From an uncultured Candidatus Peregrinibacteria bacterium (lineage in GTDB: Bacteria > Patescibacteriota > Gracilibacteria > UBA1369), in NCBI GenBank assembly GCA_937858825.1, contig CALMAI010000027.1:1-64000 (forward strand): DNA of 64,000 nucleotides, written 5' to 3'. Positions 61,658 through 64,000 of this stretch are shown here, in pieces (position 1 is the first letter of the stretch; each line of letters starts with the position of its first letter). The notes under the pieces were generated by a model, which was not told the origin of the DNA, ran no database searches, and worked only from the letters and a program-made list of their open reading frames with translations. The position numbers and the translations under genes are program-made.

Positions 61658-62287
61658 ATGAAAATTACTTCACTGCCAAAAATAGTAGCAGGTATAGATC
61701 TCAATGATCGCGAAATGCGAGGAGCTCTCCAGGGAATGAAAGAAGCCATCCCTAATGATAGCCAACTTACATTTGCCATTTTAGAACAAGAAGGTGAAAT
61801 TCAATTTCCAGTATACAAAAATGGCCTTCAAGGAGCATCAAAACATATTGCCATCATTCGAGACAGACTCTTGAAAGCACTAAAAGGAACGCAGGGAATA
61901 GGGGAAATCACCTATATCTATAATCCCTGCAATAGTATCACCATGCAGGAAGATATTCAGTTGCGGGAAGATGGAGAAATTCAGGTCACAAATTGGCACA
62001 TTGATAGCCACGGTGACTTTTTCTTCTGCAGTTTTGGCGATATAGCTTCAATCGAAATGCTTGAAGGAACACTAGAGCTCAAAGCAACGAAACTCGATTC
62101 GGAAGACGAAACCTTTGCCCGGGAGCTCCTGGAAAAAGCAACAGCTGCCGAAAAAGACAGATCAATGAAAATGATAGCTATACCTGACGGCAATATTTGC
62201 TACATAGACCGGGTAAACATTCACCGCCGCGGCTTATGTAGAAAAGAAGGAGCACGCCACACTTTTCTCATAGATAAGTTGGTATAG
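61658..62287 (+). CDS. Hypothetical protein, possible 2OG-Fe(II) oxygenase-like fold
   Basis: 209 residues, soluble. The second half has NWHIDSHGDFFFCSFGD, a Gly/Leu-rich beta part, then RVNIHRRGLCRKEGARHTFL. The spacing of HxD, distal H and R fits the metal- and oxoglutarate-binding residues of a jelly-roll dioxygenase, but no full family match is recognised. It has its own promoter and ends 8 bases before the convergent guaA. Confidence 0.5.
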   Translation: MKITSLPKIVAGIDLNDREMRGALQGMKEAIPNDSQLTFAILEQEGEIQFPVYKNGLQGASKHIAIIRDRLLKALKGTQGIGEITYIYNPCNSITMQEDIQLREDGEIQVTNWHIDSHGDFFFCSFGDIASIEMLEGTLELKATKLDSEDETFARELLEKATAAEKDRSMKMIAIPDGNICYIDRVNIHRRGLCRKEGARHTFLIDKLV

Positions 62288-62295
62288 AAAAGGTT

Positions 62296-64000
62296 CTACT
62301 CCCATTCAATGGTTCCCGGTGGCTTATTCGTCACATCATAAAAAACACCAGTTATACCTTCAACTTTCATTAACCGCTCAGTCAGTTCAGCAACAAGATC
62401 CATATTCATCTTATAAAAACTGGCAGTCATAGCCTCGGTACTTTGCACTGGTCGCAAAACAATCGACTCTCCAAACTCCCGGTTAATACTCAACGGAATC
62501 AGAACCGTTGGGAATTGCCAGATATCCTGCACCAAACCCTTTTCAGCAATAAAATCATTCACAACAGCATCGGCTTCCTGCAAAAGTTCCACTCGTTCAC
62601 GGGTCATAAACACTTTCTGAACATTCATCTCTTCAATTTTCGATGGATAACACATCCACAAAACACGATTCAGTTCATCGTTCCGATTAATCACATCGGT
62701 TGCAATAGTATTCATTTCATCAAAACTCACGTCACCATGAATAACCAGCGGGTTCCGATATGTCCGGAAATCACCCTGCACACCCACCGATTGAATCGGC
62801 AAAACATATGCCTGCAAACCCTTTTCCTTCAACTCTTCATTAATTTTATTTTCCAAAAGAGTGTGGTTATGAGGATACTTTTCCTCCTGTGCACACAAAC
62901 ACCGGACACCCAGCCCGGGACCGGGAAAAGGATGTCTCCACACCAAAGATTTGGACAATCCAAGCTTTTCTCCAACAGCACGCACTTCATCTTTATAGAG
63001 CTGCGCCAAAGGTTCTATAAGCTTGCCTTGTTTCAACAGCTCCTCAATCCGGGCCACCCGGTTATGGTGCGTTTTAATCACTGCAGCATGGCGGGTCCCA
63101 CCACTTTCGATGGTGTCCGGATAAATGGTTCCCTGGCCCAAAAGCCAGTCATCAGGATTCAGTCCCAACTCTTCAGAAACATTTGCCTGAACCTTTAAAA
63201 AGAGGTCACCAATAATCTTTCTTTTGGCTTCAGGATCATAAATACCATTCAAAGCCTGAAAATACATTTCACTGGCGTCCGCAACATGCAAATTTTCAAA
63301 TCCGGCCCCTTTCAAACTCTCTTCAACCTGTTGCCTTTCATTTTTTCTAAGCAAACCAGTATCCACAAACAGACCATAAACACGATCCGACCCGAGAGCT
63401 TTATCCAAAAGAACAAAGGCAACTGTGGAATCGACACCACCACTCACGAGCATAAAAACCTTCTTATCCTGAACCTTCTTCTTCACTACCTCAATCTCCT
63501 CTTCAATAAATTTTTCAATACTCCACTCACGTTTCACCTGGCATAAGTCCAAAAAGTTTTCGAGCATCTTCATACCATGCTCAGTATGGGTCACTTCCAA
63601 ATGAAACTGTGTCCCATAAAAATTCTTTTCAAAATTGGCCAAGGCTGCCCACTCCCCAGACCTGGTAGAACCAATAACCTCATATCCGGGAGGGAGTTCC
63701 ATCACACTGTCTCCATGACTCATCCATACCTGTTCTTTCGAATCCAGTCCGGCAAAAAGACCTTCAGCCTTTTTCACTTCCACTTCCGCCAAACCATACT
63801 CACGTGAATCGGGTTCGTGCTTCACCTCGGCTCCCTGCATATGAGCCAGGAGCTGATGCCCATAACAAATCCCCAAAATCGGCACACCTAAATCCAAAAT
63901 CGCATCATCTGCCTTTGGGGAATTCGCATCATAAACACTTTCTGGACCTCCAGAAAAAATGATTCCCTTATAGCCTTTCAAATCTTCAGCTCTGGTTTCC
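62296..64000 (-). CDS. guaA: GMP synthase (5' partial)
   Basis: The frame runs off the right edge without a start: the usual N-terminus and first amidotransferase strand lie beyond the window. Visible are IIFSGGPESV, the nucleophile motif LGICYGHQ, TQFHLEVTHTEHG, the ATP-pyrophosphatase loop SGGVDSTVAF, GQGTIYPDTIESGG, HPFPGPGLGVR and the C-terminus KPPGTIEWE. It aminates XMP to GMP with glutamine. A TTG at 63981 could mimic a start but falls inside the conserved domain. Confidence 0.95.
   Translation of the reverse strand, partial: ETRAEDLKGYKGIIFSGGPESVYDANSPKADDAILDLGVPILGICYGHQLLAHMQGAEVKHEPDSREYGLAEVEVKKAEGLFAGLDSKEQVWMSHGDSVMELPPGYEVIGSTRSGEWAALANFEKNFYGTQFHLEVTHTEHGMKMLENFLDLCQVKREWSIEKFIEEEIEVVKKKVQDKKVFMLVSGGVDSTVAFVLLDKALGSDRVYGLFVDTGLLRKNERQQVEESLKGAGFENLHVADASEMYFQALNGIYDPEAKRKIIGDLFLKVQANVSEELGLNPDDWLLGQGTIYPDTIESGGTRHAAVIKTHHNRVARIEELLKQGKLIEPLAQLYKDEVRAVGEKLGLSKSLVWRHPFPGPGLGVRCLCAQEEKYPHNHTLLENKINEELKEKGLQAYVLPIQSVGVQGDFRTYRNPLVIHGDVSFDEMNTIATDVINRNDELNRVLWMCYPSKIEEMNVQKVFMTRERVELLQEADAVVNDFIAEKGLVQDIWQFPTVLIPLSINREFGESIVLRPVQSTEAMTASFYKMNMDLVAELTERLMKVEGITGVFYDVTNKPPGTIEWE

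Noticed and set aside
1-64000. Alternative code with UGA read as glycine, as in Gracilibacteria
   Set aside because: Several genes end at TGA with normal length, no in-frame TGA is needed in any conserved gene, and prfB for release factor 2 is intact.

Overview
The window reads as a bacterial chromosome segment of moderate to low GC using the standard genetic code: TGA serves as a stop in several genes and an intact release factor 2 gene is present. The mix of genes points to a Patescibacteria/CPR-type bacterium, perhaps Peregrinibacteria-like. These include a small Mbov_0395/TrbC-like pilin family, SLH-like surface proteins, large lineage-specific coiled-coil proteins, a stand-alone 5'-3' exonuclease, and native genes almost without Shine-Dalgarno sequences and with some near-leaderless starts. 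The lineage is an inference from gene content, not from a marker phylogeny.

Layout. 1-2.6 kb: 3' part of a surface beta-helix/Ig-like/SLH protein. 2.6-10.7 kb: class I aldolase, an unusual Ser/Thr kinase divergent from a coiled-coil protein, a metal-binding membrane protein, AlkD, MscL and hypothetical genes. 10.8-14.8 kb: a copper operon (csoR, HMA-TauE-cupredoxin fusion, copA) behind a CsoR-type operator. 14.8-22.2 kb: tRNA-Asp, glycosyltransferase, DciA-like gene, rpsP, khpA, pilin-like gene, exonuclease, ftsA and ftsZ. 22-32.6 kb: two operons of coiled-coil proteins around a C26 amidohydrolase and a FemAB-like gene. 32.6-41.7 kb: MFS-HEAT transporter, def, prfB, flippase, murD and RNase J. 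41.8-45.2 kb: a giant double-FHA protein. 45.25-46.4 kb: a GC-rich foreign-looking gene.

46.459-51.547 kb is an integrated mobile element of about 5.07 kb, bounded by a 20-bp direct repeat and inserted at the 3' end of tRNA-Tyr. It carries a large serine recombinase, a 50-codon ORF, a structured RNA with an apparent attenuator, a small membrane protein sharing a QPGRLA motif with a host pilin-like protein, and a three-gene cassette (basic-STAS-GHKL ATPase, DUF4325, two-TM protein) that could be a defence or signalling module. The recombinase reading frame runs across the attachment core: the integrated form ends in antisense tRNA sequence, whereas the reconstructed circular form continues into a different 38-residue tail. 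The tRNA operon's apparent terminator lies on the far side of the element.

51.6-64 kb: tRNA-Tyr and tRNA-Thr, murB, pilin-like gene, MFS transporter, tRNA-Pro, PRC-barrel protein, ybeY with an SLH protein, and then a membrane-anchored HTH protein whose promoter and 5' coding region carry paired GTCGAC palindromes at exact 11-bp spacing. Two DUF881 genes, murI, a PAP2-lipid kinase fusion, a possible dioxygenase-like protein and the 3' part of guaA complete the window. The strongest candidates for something undescribed are the integration-split recombinase, the element's cargo cassette and RNA, and the self-contained membrane-anchored GTCGAC-binding system.
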